A stretch of DNA of 15,446 nucleotides from Clostridia bacterium (GCA_017399515.1 JAFQBZ010000118.1:1-15446); one strand, 5' to 3'. Shown: positions 1 through 7,378, counted from the first letter of the stretch. Notes: generated from the sequence alone by a model not told the origin. Program-made: numbers and translations.

Positions 1-822
1 CTCACACAACTTTTAAGTTGGGGTCATGGTTTCAAATCACCATTCTATGCTGATGTATACTTTGTAAACACAAAACAATTCACAAATCAAAAATGGGGCA
101 CCAGCAATCCAATCACAATGCGTGATAAAGATTTTGGAACAATCCGTCTTCGTGGTTATGGTAGTTATTCATTCAAAGTAAGTAATCCTGAAACATTCTT
201 AACAGAATTGTTTGGAACAAATTCATCATTCACAACTGATGATATCAACTCTTATTTAAAGAGCATCATTGTTTCATCAATTTCAGACACAATTGCAGAA
301 TCAAAAATCTCTGCTCTTGACATTGCTTCAAACTTGCTTGAGTTCTCAAACATTGCAACAGAAACACTTTCTGCTTCATTTGCAAAACTTGGTTTGGAAC
401 TTTCAAACCTTGTTGTTGAAAACATTTCCTTCCCTGAAGAAGTTGAAAAAGCAATCGACACAAGATCAAGCATGGGAATCTTGTCAGATAAAATGGATAC
501 ATTCGTTAAATATCAATCAGCACACGCAATTCGTGAGGCTGCAAATAACGATGGCATGGCTGGAATGGGTGCACAACTTGGTTCAGGCATTGCAATTGGC
601 GAAATGATGAAAAACAGTTTAGCAGGTTCAACTGCTCCAGCAAGTGCTGCTGAAGATGATGCTAAATTCTGTGCTTCATGTGGTGCAAGAAATCCTAAGG
701 CTGCTAAATTCTGTGTTGAATGTGGTGGCAAACTTGTTCAAAAAGGCAAATGCCCTGCATGTGGTGCTGAAGTTAACGGAAAAAGTAAATTCTGCCCAGA
801 ATGTGGTGAAAGTTTAAAATAA
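1..822 (+). CDS. SPFH/band-7 domain protein with C-terminal zinc ribbons (5' end outside window)
   Basis: The frame is open from the first base, so the gene is cut at its 5' end; 273 residues are visible. The ATG at 118 is internal, because the in-frame sequence before it (FYADVYFVNTKQF, then W-G-T-S-N-P) is typical of the family. The visible part is the second half of an SPFH (stomatin/prohibitin-like) domain of the YdjI or 'virion core protein' type, then a Gly/Ala/Met-rich linker, then two short zinc ribbons at the C-terminus: CASCG with CVECG, and CPACG with CPECG. Family members are membrane-associated scaffold-like proteins; B. subtilis YdjI lies in an envelope-stress operon with a PspA homologue. 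Here no PspA partner is visible, though upstream genes are not seen. A strong terminator follows the stop after 11 bases. The family call is firm; the role is not established. Confidence 0.85.
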   Translation, partial: LTQLLSWGHGFKSPFYADVYFVNTKQFTNQKWGTSNPITMRDKDFGTIRLRGYGSYSFKVSNPETFLTELFGTNSSFTTDDINSYLKSIIVSSISDTIAESKISALDIASNLLEFSNIATETLSASFAKLGLELSNLVVENISFPEEVEKAIDTRSSMGILSDKMDTFVKYQSAHAIREAANNDGMAGMGAQLGSGIAIGEMMKNSLAGSTAPASAAEDDAKFCASCGARNPKAAKFCVECGGKLVQKGKCPACGAEVNGKSKFCPECGESLK

Positions 823-833
823 TTTAAAACATA

Positions 834-863
834 AAAAACACTAGGGACTTCCCTAGTGTTTTT
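834..863. terminator. Intrinsic terminator, probably bidirectional
   Basis: A 13-bp perfect stem (arms 834-846 and 851-863, core CACTAGGG/CCCTAGTG) closes on the 4-base loop ACTT. The outer stem is A-rich on the left and T-rich on the right, giving a U tail on either strand. It ends the SPFH gene. It is also the first terminator met by a minus-strand transcript leaving dinB, across the 75-residue gene. Confidence 0.9.
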
Positions 864-891
864 ATTTTGCATTTTTGAGCAATAATTAAGT

Positions 892-1119
892 ATGCGTAAA
901 AATATCACCGTTATTGCAAGAATGCAAGATGACGGAAAAGTTATCCCTTTAACAATTTTATGGAACAATGAAAAATCTTTTGAAATTGACAAGGTTTTAG
1001 ACATAAGAAAAAAAGCCAGCACCAAAGGTGGTGGCAAAGGCTTAAGATATACCTGTAAAATTCTGGAGCAAGAACGATTTTTGTGGCTTGACGATAACAT
1101 TTGGTTTGTTGAAGTTTAA
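892..1119 (+). CDS. Small hypothetical protein, 75 aa, convergent with dinB
   Basis: The protein starts MRKNITVIARMQDDGKVIP and ends in an aromatic strand-like segment (FLWLDDNIWFVEV). It looks like a compact beta-rich soluble protein with no signal peptide or membrane segment. The middle GGGKGLRYTCKI resembles small uncharacterised proteins I recall near dinB in Firmicutes, so a link with the Y-family polymerase is possible but inferred. Codon use matches the neighbours and the composition is protein-like, which argues for a real gene. There is no clear Shine-Dalgarno site; an AATAAT hexamer at 881-886 lies just before the ATG. The stop overlaps the dinB stop on the other strand (1116-1118 against 1117-1119). 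It lies downstream of the terminator at 834-863, so it needs its own promoter. Confidence 0.7.
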   Translation: MRKNITVIARMQDDGKVIPLTILWNNEKSFEIDKVLDIRKKASTKGGGKGLRYTCKILEQERFLWLDDNIWFVEV

Positions 1120-2369
1120 AATTCTTCACCGTCAACCTTATTTTTTCCAAGCGATCCCAAACTGTGAGAATCTTTAATATCTAATTCCATAAAACTCTCA
1201 TCACGAAGCACAACCGCCCTATTTATTGCAGACCTGCCGAATCGTTTTCGAAGTGTTTCAACAGCATTTTCAAGTTTTTCTTTTTTCTCTTTCTTTTCCA
1301 TATCTTCATCAAATGAAAGTTGGTCTTCTGTTGTAAAATCGGAAATTGCAACACCCAGCAGTCGAATTTTTAAAGTCCAATCAAAGTTGTCTTTAAAAAG
1401 TTTCATGGCAAGGTCTGCCACTTCGCTGGAAATATTGGTTGGATGTGCAAGTTTTTTCATTCGAACTGTTGAATTTAACAAATTGTCAGTGAATGTAAGC
1501 GAAACCGTTCTGGCATATTTATACCCATAATCTTTCATTCTTGAGCAGACACTTTCAGAAAGCAAAATTATTAGCGTTTCAACATCTAAATCATTGTCTA
1601 AATCACGATGAAATGTAATGCTGTTGCCTATTGACTTATATTCATCTTTATCTAAATATTTCTTTACTTCAGCACAATCTTTTCCTGCTGCATAGCCATA
1701 AAGAACTGAACCCCACTTTCCCAAATGCTCAACTAAAAGATTTTCATCAGCATTTGCAAGGTCACCTATTGTGTGAATGTTTAGTTTGTTAAGTTTATTT
1801 TTTGTTGCTCTTCCAACATAGAGCAAATTTTCAACTGCAAGAGGATAAATTTTTGATTTATAGTTTTCATAAGAGATAACTGTGGTTGCATCAGGCTTTT
1901 TCATGTCACTGCCAAGTTTTGCAAAAACTTTGTTGAAACTCACCCCTATTGAAACTGTAAGCCCAATCTCATCTTTAACACGATTTCTTATCTCTTCAGC
2001 AATCAAATATGCGTCACCACCATGTTTTCGAGAGTTTGTTACATCAAGCCATGCCTCATCAATTCCAAATGATTCAACATAATCAGTATATTCAAAAAAT
2101 ATTGCCTTAACCGCCTTTGAATATTTTATATATAAATTATGATGTGTTTCACGAAGAATAAGGTCTGGAGCAAGTTTTTTAGCCTCATAAACAGTCATAC
2201 CTGTTTTTATTCCAAGTTCTTTTGCAATTTGATTTTTTGCCAAAATCACTCCATGTCTGTTAGACACCGAACCTGAAACAGCAACCGGTTTGCCAAATAA
2301 TGATTCATCAAGCAAACATTCAACGCTCGCATAAAAACTATTTAAGTCAATGTGTAAAATTTTCCTCAT
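1116..2369 (-). CDS. dinB: DNA polymerase IV (Y-family translesion polymerase)
   Basis: At 417 residues this is a full-length Y-family polymerase. It copies damaged templates with low fidelity and no proofreading. The N-terminus HIDLNSFYASVE carries the metal ligand D8 and the steric-gate aromatic Y13 that excludes ribonucleotides. The second catalytic motif FGIDEAWLDVT gives D104 and E105. The palm/fingers region continues with SIGVSFNKVFAKLGSDMKKP (140-159). A helix-hairpin-helix thumb follows at about 180-230 (VGRATKNKLNKL, IGDLA), and the little-finger domain spans about 243-345. QLSF at 350-353 is a likely sliding-clamp contact, followed by a charged helix and RKRFG as in clostridial DinB. 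The start at 2369 has no Shine-Dalgarno site but sits exactly where the adjacent promoter would begin transcription. The gene diverges from the methyltransferases and has no terminator of its own at its end. Confidence 0.95.
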   Translation of the reverse strand: MRKILHIDLNSFYASVECLLDESLFGKPVAVSGSVSNRHGVILAKNQIAKELGIKTGMTVYEAKKLAPDLILRETHHNLYIKYSKAVKAIFFEYTDYVESFGIDEAWLDVTNSRKHGGDAYLIAEEIRNRVKDEIGLTVSIGVSFNKVFAKLGSDMKKPDATTVISYENYKSKIYPLAVENLLYVGRATKNKLNKLNIHTIGDLANADENLLVEHLGKWGSVLYGYAAGKDCAEVKKYLDKDEYKSIGNSITFHRDLDNDLDVETLIILLSESVCSRMKDYGYKYARTVSLTFTDNLLNSTVRMKKLAHPTNISSEVADLAMKLFKDNFDWTLKIRLLGVAISDFTTEDQLSFDEDMEKKEKKEKLENAVETLRKRFGRSAINRAVVLRDESFMELDIKDSHSLGSLGKNKVDGEEF

Positions 2370-2375
2370 AATTTT

Positions 2376-2403
2376 AGTATATTTATTTATAAAAAAATTA
2401 CAA
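2376..2403 (-). promoter_or_regulatory. dinB promoter, predicted to give a leaderless mRNA
   Basis: On the minus strand, TTGTAA (2403-2398) is followed after 16 bases by TATACT (2381-2376). The expected transcription start, about seven bases past the -10, falls on the A of the dinB ATG at 2369. No ribosome-binding site lies between. No LexA-type operator was recognised. Confidence 0.55.
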
Positions 2404-2448
2404 ATAAAATAAAAGAAATAAAAATTGTTTTTAATTTAATTTTTCTTG

Positions 2449-2457
2449 TGCTATAAT
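2449..2457 (+). promoter_or_regulatory. Extended -10 promoter for the methyltransferase pair
   Basis: TGCTATAAT is a perfect extended -10 element (TG, one base, TATAAT). The -35 region is T-rich without a clear hexamer, as is usual for extended -10 promoters. The predicted start near 2464 leaves a leader of about 17 bases containing GGAGG before the ATG at 2481. Confidence 0.7.
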
Positions 2458-2480
2458 TAGGTTGATATATTGGAGGAATT

Positions 2481-3215
2481 ATGAGTTCTAATCAAATTGA
2501 TATTGAATTTGCAAAATCTTGGGATTTAAGTCACGGACACTTCTCTAAGGGTATTGCTGAAAGAATTTTAGAATTTGCAGACGAAAATAAAATTAAAATA
2601 AAATCTGCACTTGATATTTGCTGTGGTGCTTCAAACCTTCTTGAAGTTTTCCATAATCACGGCATTAAATGTGAAGGAACAGAAACTCGTCAAGGAATGA
2701 TTGATTATTCAAAGGAAAAATGCCCTGAAATTGCATACTATTTAACAAAAAATATGTATGAACTTCCAGCAAAATCAAAGGCAGACCTTATCACCTGCAA
2801 TCACGACATTGTTAACTATTTCGAAACATTTGATGAATGGAAGTTGTTTTTCAAAGATGTAAATAAGCATTTGTCTTCAAACGGAATGTTTGTTTTCGAT
2901 TTTTACACCAAATATAAACTTAATGGCTGGAAAGAAACAAACTATTCATCTTCAGAATGGCTCGACTGCATAACATCGGTGAAACCTGGTCTTTATGATA
3001 AAACCATAATCACCTACACCTATTTCATTAACTGTGGTGACCACATGGTTAAAACAAAAGACATTGTTGTTGAATCTTGTTATGACAACCATCTTATTAT
3101 TGATGAACTTAAAAAAGCAGGATTCAAAAAAGTTATTGTTGTTGATGAAAAATTAAACCCAATCGAACCAAATGATTATATTGAAAGAATGCATATTGTG
3201 GCACTCAAAAAATAA
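2481..3215 (+). CDS. Class I SAM-dependent methyltransferase, copy 1
   Basis: This 244-residue protein has the Rossmann methyltransferase layout. The SAM-binding motif I is LDICCGASNLL (44-54), the acidic residue ending beta-2 is E68 (CEGTETR), then TCNHDIVNYF (motif IV region) and NGMFVFDFYTKYKLNGW, the beta-5 segment seen in Methyltransf_25/YqeM-like proteins. The substrate cannot be read from the sequence. Motif I departs from GxGxG: the second Gly of the loop is replaced (CCGAS), whereas the next gene keeps CCGSG, so SAM binding may differ. GGAGG lies seven bases before the ATG. The downstream paralogue starts nine bases after the stop, and the two share organisation throughout, including the GW after the DFYTK segment and a closing RMHIVALKK / RIHIIAIKR strand. 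Cytoplasmic. Confidence 0.85.
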   Translation: MSSNQIDIEFAKSWDLSHGHFSKGIAERILEFADENKIKIKSALDICCGASNLLEVFHNHGIKCEGTETRQGMIDYSKEKCPEIAYYLTKNMYELPAKSKADLITCNHDIVNYFETFDEWKLFFKDVNKHLSSNGMFVFDFYTKYKLNGWKETNYSSSEWLDCITSVKPGLYDKTIITYTYFINCGDHMVKTKDIVVESCYDNHLIIDELKKAGFKKVIVVDEKLNPIEPNDYIERMHIVALKK

Positions 3216-3224
3216 GGAGCAAAT

Positions 3225-4118
3225 ATGGATAATATTTTAGATTCAAATTTCAGCAAGGCATTTGCCATTGCATGGAGTGAAAATCAAGGTGGTTATTCTG
3301 AAACCATTGCAAAAAAGACTTTGAACTTTGCAAAAACTCAAGGCTTAAAAATTAACACTGTTCTTGATATTTGCTGCGGTTCAGGAAACTTTCTTCACGA
3401 AATGCAACTCTCTGGAAAGAAATGCACAGGAACTGAAATTTTAGATAGTTACATTGAATATAACAGACAAAAATTCCCTGAAATGAAGTTTATTAAAACT
3501 GAAACAATGCTTGACTTTGAAGGTCTTGAAACTTATGACCTTATTTCATGCAACCACGATGTTATAAACTTCTTACCTTCCCTTGAAGATTGGGGTACAT
3601 TCTTTAAAAATGTTTATACACACTTAAACAATGGCGGAATTTTCATTTTTGACTTCTACACAAAACGCCGCCTTAAAGGTTGGAATGAAGTTACTTATGA
3701 TGAAAATGATAAACTTGAATATGTTAAGCAAATAACATCAGATGATGAGTCAAAAACAACCATTTCAAACATTTATTACATTAACTTAAACCCAAAAGCA
3801 AACGCTTCAAGTGATGAAAAGACATACACCTTAAACGATTATGAGCATAACAAATATAAAAAGACAGAAGATACTGTTACTGAATATTTCTTTGAAAATG
3901 AAGATATTTTAAACCAAATCAAAAAAGCAGGATATCGTTATCTCATCACCACAGATGCAAACTTTGCTCCGGTTTCAGGAATTTCAGATATGAACAGAAT
4001 TCATATCATTGCAATTAAGCGTGAGGCTGTTGTTCAAAAACCAGCAGAATCACCTGCAAAAACCGAAGAAAAACCTGCAGAAACAACCGAAAACAAAGAA
4101 ACAACTTCTGCAGAATAA
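3225..4118 (+). CDS. Class I SAM-dependent methyltransferase, copy 2, with acidic disordered tail
   Basis: This is a paralogue of the preceding gene: DICCGSGNF (48-56) is motif I, E71 the ribose-binding acid, then SCNHDVINFLPS and GGIFIFDFYTKRRLKGWNE. It has about 20 extra residues before the last strands (NPKANASSDEKTYTLNDYE) and a tail from about residue 270 made almost only of Pro, Ala, Glu, Thr, Lys and Ser, which should be unstructured. The SAM loop is canonical, so this copy is the more likely active enzyme. Its ribosome site AAGGAG (3214-3219) overlaps the TAA of copy 1, so the two are co-transcribed and probably translationally coupled. A tandem duplication is the simplest origin. The two may work as a heterodimer or on related substrates; nothing here identifies the substrate. 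Confidence 0.85.
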   Translation: MDNILDSNFSKAFAIAWSENQGGYSETIAKKTLNFAKTQGLKINTVLDICCGSGNFLHEMQLSGKKCTGTEILDSYIEYNRQKFPEMKFIKTETMLDFEGLETYDLISCNHDVINFLPSLEDWGTFFKNVYTHLNNGGIFIFDFYTKRRLKGWNEVTYDENDKLEYVKQITSDDESKTTISNIYYINLNPKANASSDEKTYTLNDYEHNKYKKTEDTVTEYFFENEDILNQIKKAGYRYLITTDANFAPVSGISDMNRIHIIAIKREAVVQKPAESPAKTEEKPAETTENKETTSAE

Positions 4119-4130
4119 AAAACAAACATT

Positions 4131-4166
4131 AACCCTTCCCTAACTTTAGGTGAAGGGTTGTTTTTT
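4131..4166 (+). terminator. Intrinsic terminator of the methyltransferase operon
   Basis: The arms AACCCTTC (4131-4138) and GAAGGGTT (4152-4159) continue inward as CCTA/TAGG with one bulged T (4151). A run of six T follows at 4161-4166. Confidence 0.88.
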
Positions 4167-4172
4167 GCAAAC

Positions 4173-4205
4173 AAAAAGACACTTGAAACAATTTTCAAGT
4201 GTCTT
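4173..4205 (-). terminator. Intrinsic terminator of pyrG
   Basis: A 13-bp perfect stem (4176-4188 with 4193-4205, core GACACTTGAAA) lies seven bases past the pyrG stop. On the minus strand it ends in a T run (A run at 4173-4177 on plus). The T-rich right side could also stop plus-strand readthrough, backing up the adjacent methyltransferase terminator. Confidence 0.88.
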
Positions 4206-4211
4206 AATTTT

Positions 4212-5816
4212 TTATCTAATACTTTTTGCAGTGTTAATAAGTCCCAAGAATAATGGGTGTGGTCTGTTTGGTCTAGATTTATTTTCAGGTTCGAAAATAA
4301 CACCAACAAAATAAGGATGTGTCTTAAGTTCAACAATTTCCACAAGTTTACTGTCAGGGTTCATACCAGCAAAAATCATATCAGCACTTGCATATTTATC
4401 ATAATAAGCAGTGTTAAACTCGTAACTATGACGATGACGCTCAGTAACAAGTTCTTTGCCATAAAGTTTTGCTGATTTTGATGCAGGGTCTAAAACACAC
4501 TTGCATGAACCAATTCTTGTGTTAACACCATTGTTTAAAATCTTCTTTTGCTCTTTCATAACATCAATAACAGGATATTCTGTATCTGGGTCAATTTCTG
4601 TTGTGTTTGCACCTGAAAGACGAAGCACATTTCTACCAAATTCAACAATTGCAAGTTGCATACCAAAACCAATTCCAAGATAAGGAATCTTGCTTTCTCT
4701 GGCATATCTAATTGCCTCAATCATACCTTTAAAGCCACGGCTTCCCCAACCTGCAGGAACAATAATTGCCTTTGCACCTTTAAGGAATTTTTCAGCACCA
4801 ACTTCTTCAATATCTTCCGCGTCAATAATATCAATTTTTGCTTTAACTTGATTATAAGTGCAAGCGTGATTAATTGCTTCTTCAACAGAAAGATAAGCAT
4901 CTGCAACCTTTGTATATTTTCCAACAATACAAATTCTAATTTCTGGATTTTTAGCCTTGAAATTATTAACCATCAAACTCCATGAATTAAGGTCTGATTT
5001 AGGGAAATTCATTCCAAATTTCTTTAAAATAACATTATCAAGCCCTTCTTTTTGAAGTGTGATAGGAATTTCATAAACAGTTTCAGCATCTGCATTTTGA
5101 ACAACATATTCAGGACCTTTAAGGAAACATCTCTTTGCAATGAGAGTTTTAACATCATTGTTCATAACAGCATCTTTTGAAGTTCTGCAAACAATAGTGT
5201 CTGGAGAAATACCAAACGAGTTCAATCTTTGAATTGATGATTGCACAGTTTCAAATTTTGTTTCACCTGTTGCACCAATAAATGGAAGTAAGTCAACATG
5301 AAGCAAGAACACATTTTCTTCACCAACTTCACTTTGAAGTTGACGAATTGCGTGAAGATAAATTCCTGTTTCATAATCACTAACAATTCCACCAATTTCA
5401 ACAATAACAATGTCAACATCGTCACCGGTGAGTGCAAGCATGCAATCTTTAACTTCTGTTGTGATGTGAGGAATGGTTTGAACAGTTGCACCACCATATT
5501 TACCCATTCTTTCTTTATTGATAACAGATGAATAAATTCTGCCACTTGTGATGTTGTTTGCTCTGCCAAGATTGATGTCTAAGAATCTTTCATAGTGACC
5601 GATGTCAAGGTCAGTTTCAGCACCATCATCAGTAATAAACACTTCACCATGTTGATAAGGGCTCATTGTTCCTGGGTCAACATTCAAATATGGGTCAAAT
5701 TTTTGCATGGTAACTTTAACCCCTCTATTTTTGAGAAGTCTTCCAAGACTGCCTGCAGTTGTTCCCTTTCCTAAACTTGAAACAACGCCACCTGTTAATA
5801 TCACGAATTTGCTCAT
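4212..5816 (-). CDS. pyrG: CTP synthase homologue with a degenerate glutaminase domain
   Basis: At 534 residues it has family length and colinear motifs. The amidoligase half keeps GGVVSSLGKG (9-18), QKFDPYLNVDPGTMSPYQHGEV, D71 and E140 (ATP/Mg site) and D147, E149, K187, Q192, K223. The C-terminal class I amidotransferase half is clearly aligned (GKYTKVADAYLS, TERHRHSYEFN, HPYFVGVIFEPENKSRP) but its catalytic residues are gone. The nucleophile Cys of GICLGMQ is G383 (GIGFGMQ), the His of FHPE is E509 (FEPE), the glutamine-binding Arg of RHRHRYE is S464, and PGGFG is PAGWG. The UTP-site segment KTKPTQHS reads KFETVQSS (187-194) and GGTVGDIES reads GGIVSDYET (142-150). In the family, UTP + ATP + glutamine gives CTP; here only an ammonia-dependent reaction or another role is plausible. 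The start at 5816 is chosen for its GGAGAG site; the ATG at 5828 has none. The gene is monocistronic. Confidence 0.93.
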   Translation of the reverse strand: MSKFVILTGGVVSSLGKGTTAGSLGRLLKNRGVKVTMQKFDPYLNVDPGTMSPYQHGEVFITDDGAETDLDIGHYERFLDINLGRANNITSGRIYSSVINKERMGKYGGATVQTIPHITTEVKDCMLALTGDDVDIVIVEIGGIVSDYETGIYLHAIRQLQSEVGEENVFLLHVDLLPFIGATGETKFETVQSSIQRLNSFGISPDTIVCRTSKDAVMNNDVKTLIAKRCFLKGPEYVVQNADAETVYEIPITLQKEGLDNVILKKFGMNFPKSDLNSWSLMVNNFKAKNPEIRICIVGKYTKVADAYLSVEEAINHACTYNQVKAKIDIIDAEDIEEVGAEKFLKGAKAIIVPAGWGSRGFKGMIEAIRYARESKIPYLGIGFGMQLAIVEFGRNVLRLSGANTTEIDPDTEYPVIDVMKEQKKILNNGVNTRIGSCKCVLDPASKSAKLYGKELVTERHRHSYEFNTAYYDKYASADMIFAGMNPDSKLVEIVELKTHPYFVGVIFEPENKSRPNRPHPLFLGLINTAKSIR

Positions 5817-5849
5817 AGCACTCTCCATAATAACTTATAATACATCTTT

Positions 5850-5878
5850 ATTATATTTATTTTACAATTACAGGTCAA
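5850..5878 (-). promoter_or_regulatory. pyrG promoter
   Basis: TTGACC (5878-5873), a 17-base spacer and TATAAT (5855-5850) on the minus strand form a near-consensus housekeeping promoter. The predicted start near 5843 gives a leader of about 27 bases, too short for the initial C/G-run attenuation hairpins of some Firmicutes pyrG leaders; no such C run is seen at the start. Confidence 0.82.
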
Positions 5879-5933
5879 ATAAATTTTGTTTTATAAATAT
5901 TTTTTAATGATTTTTTAACGATTTTTTTGCATT

Positions 5934-5962
5934 AAAAAAGACAGGCTTCAAAAAACCTGTCT
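5934..5962 (-). terminator. Intrinsic terminator of the prfB-tsaD-oxidoreductase unit
   Basis: On the minus strand AGACAGG (5962-5956) pairs with CCTGTCT (5945-5939) around a 10-base loop, followed by a T run (5939-5934). It lies eight bases after the oxidoreductase stop. Confidence 0.85.
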
Positions 5963-5969
5963 AATTTTA

Positions 5970-7346
5970 TTATTTTAAAAGTTGACGAGCCATATAAACG
6001 CCCATTGCAGAAGCCATCATAAGCCCACGAGTCCAACCGCTCGCATCACCCAAACAATAAAGATTTTTAACATTTGTGTTAAGATTTTCATCCATTTTAA
6101 CACGATTGCTATAAAACTTAACTTCAGGAGCATAAAGAAGTGTTTCATTACTTGCAAATCCCGGAACAACAGTGTCCATCTGTTCAATGAAATTTAAAAT
6201 GTTAGTCATTGTTCTGTAAGGAATTGCCGCAGTGATATCACCTGCAACAGCATCTGCAAGTGTTGGTTTTAAGTTTGTTTGAGCAAGTTCTTTTTGCCAA
6301 GTTCTCTTTCCTGCTTTAATGTCACCAAGTCTTTGAACAAGAATGTGTCCATCACCAAGCATATTAACCATTTCACTAACCTTTTTAGCATAAGTGATAG
6401 GGTCATCAAATGGATAAGTAAACTTATGCGAACACAAAATTGCAAGGTTTGTGTTGTTTGATTTCAAGTCTTTATAACTATGTCCATTAACAACGGCTAA
6501 ATCATTGTCATAATTTTCTTGAGCAACAAATCCACCAGGATTTTGACAGAATGTTCTAACTTTGTTATAAAATGGCTTTGGGTAACCAATAAGTTTAGAT
6601 TCATAAAGTGCTCTGTTTACCTTTTCCATAATTTCATTTCTAACTTCAACACGAACACCAATATCAACAACACCAGCCTCTCTGCCAATGCCGTGAACTC
6701 TGCACATTTCATCAAGCCAATCAGCACCTTTTCTTCCTGTTGCAATAACCACAACATCAGCAAGCATTTCGCTTCCATTAACCACGACGCCCTTGCACTC
6801 ACCATCTTCAACAATAACATCAGTGCAAGTTTGGTCTGCTAAAATTTTAACACCCTTTTCAATAAGATATTTTTCAATCGAATAATAAAGTTCGTGTGCT
6901 TTTTCTGTTCCAAGGTGACGAATAGGACAATCTACAAGTTTAAGACCTGCAATTGTGGCATTTTTTCTAATTTCGCGAATTTCTTCGGTTTCTTCAGCAC
7001 CTTCAACATGTGTGTCTGCACCAAACTCTAAATAAATAGTGTCAGTGTAATCAATATAATCTTGTGCTAAATCTTCACCAATAAGTGATGGAAAATCTCC
7101 ACCAACATCTCGGCTTAACGACAATTTCCCATCAGAAAACGCACCAGCACCACTGAACCCTGATGTAATTTGACAATATGGTTTGCAGTGAACACAGCCT
7201 TTTGTTTTTGCTTTAGGGCAACTTCTTTTTTCAATCAAGTGTCCTTGTTCAATAATTGTAATTTCATCTTTTGAACCTTTTTTAATAAGTTCTAATGCTG
7301 TAAATATTCCGGCAGGTCCAGCACCCACAATTAAAATTTTTCTCAT
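5970..7346 (-). CDS. FAD-dependent oxidoreductase of the COG2509 type
   Basis: This 458-residue flavoprotein opens with the dinucleotide-binding loop VGAGPAG (7-13) and beta-2 acid E33 (IIEQ). It closes with the second FAD signature LYCLGDASGWTRGLMMASAMG near the C-terminus. A four-cysteine segment follows the FAD fold (C43, C51, C54, C58: RSCPKAKTKGCVHCKPYC) and leads into SGFSGAGAFSDGKLSL, the hallmark of this uncharacterised dehydrogenase family. VVIATGRKG marks the central FAD/NAD-type strand. No signal peptide or membrane segment is present, so it is cytoplasmic. The substrate is unknown; the cysteines could bind a metal or an Fe-S cluster, which is inference. An AAGGAG site precedes the ATG, and it follows tsaD by 32 bases without a promoter or terminator, so it is the last gene of that operon. 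Confidence 0.85.
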   Translation of the reverse strand: MRKILIVGAGPAGIFTALELIKKGSKDEITIIEQGHLIEKRSCPKAKTKGCVHCKPYCQITSGFSGAGAFSDGKLSLSRDVGGDFPSLIGEDLAQDYIDYTDTIYLEFGADTHVEGAEETEEIREIRKNATIAGLKLVDCPIRHLGTEKAHELYYSIEKYLIEKGVKILADQTCTDVIVEDGECKGVVVNGSEMLADVVVIATGRKGADWLDEMCRVHGIGREAGVVDIGVRVEVRNEIMEKVNRALYESKLIGYPKPFYNKVRTFCQNPGGFVAQENYDNDLAVVNGHSYKDLKSNNTNLAILCSHKFTYPFDDPITYAKKVSEMVNMLGDGHILVQRLGDIKAGKRTWQKELAQTNLKPTLADAVAGDITAAIPYRTMTNILNFIEQMDTVVPGFASNETLLYAPEVKFYSNRVKMDENLNTNVKNLYCLGDASGWTRGLMMASAMGVYMARQLLK

Positions 7347-7378
7347 AAACTCTCCTTGTTTTTATTTTATATTTGCAT

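Noticed and set aside
118..822. ATG at 118 as the start of the SPFH gene
   Set aside because: The frame is open to the window edge, the upstream residues fit the SPFH domain, and there is no ribosome site before 118.
4034..4345. 103-codon minus-strand ORF across the end of the second methyltransferase and pyrG
   Set aside because: It runs through two terminator hairpins and overlaps two firm genes.
5817..5828. ATG at 5828 as the pyrG start (adds four residues)
   Set aside because: It has no ribosome site; GGAGAG lies right before the ATG at 5816, which also gives the normal MSKF-VILTGG start of the family.
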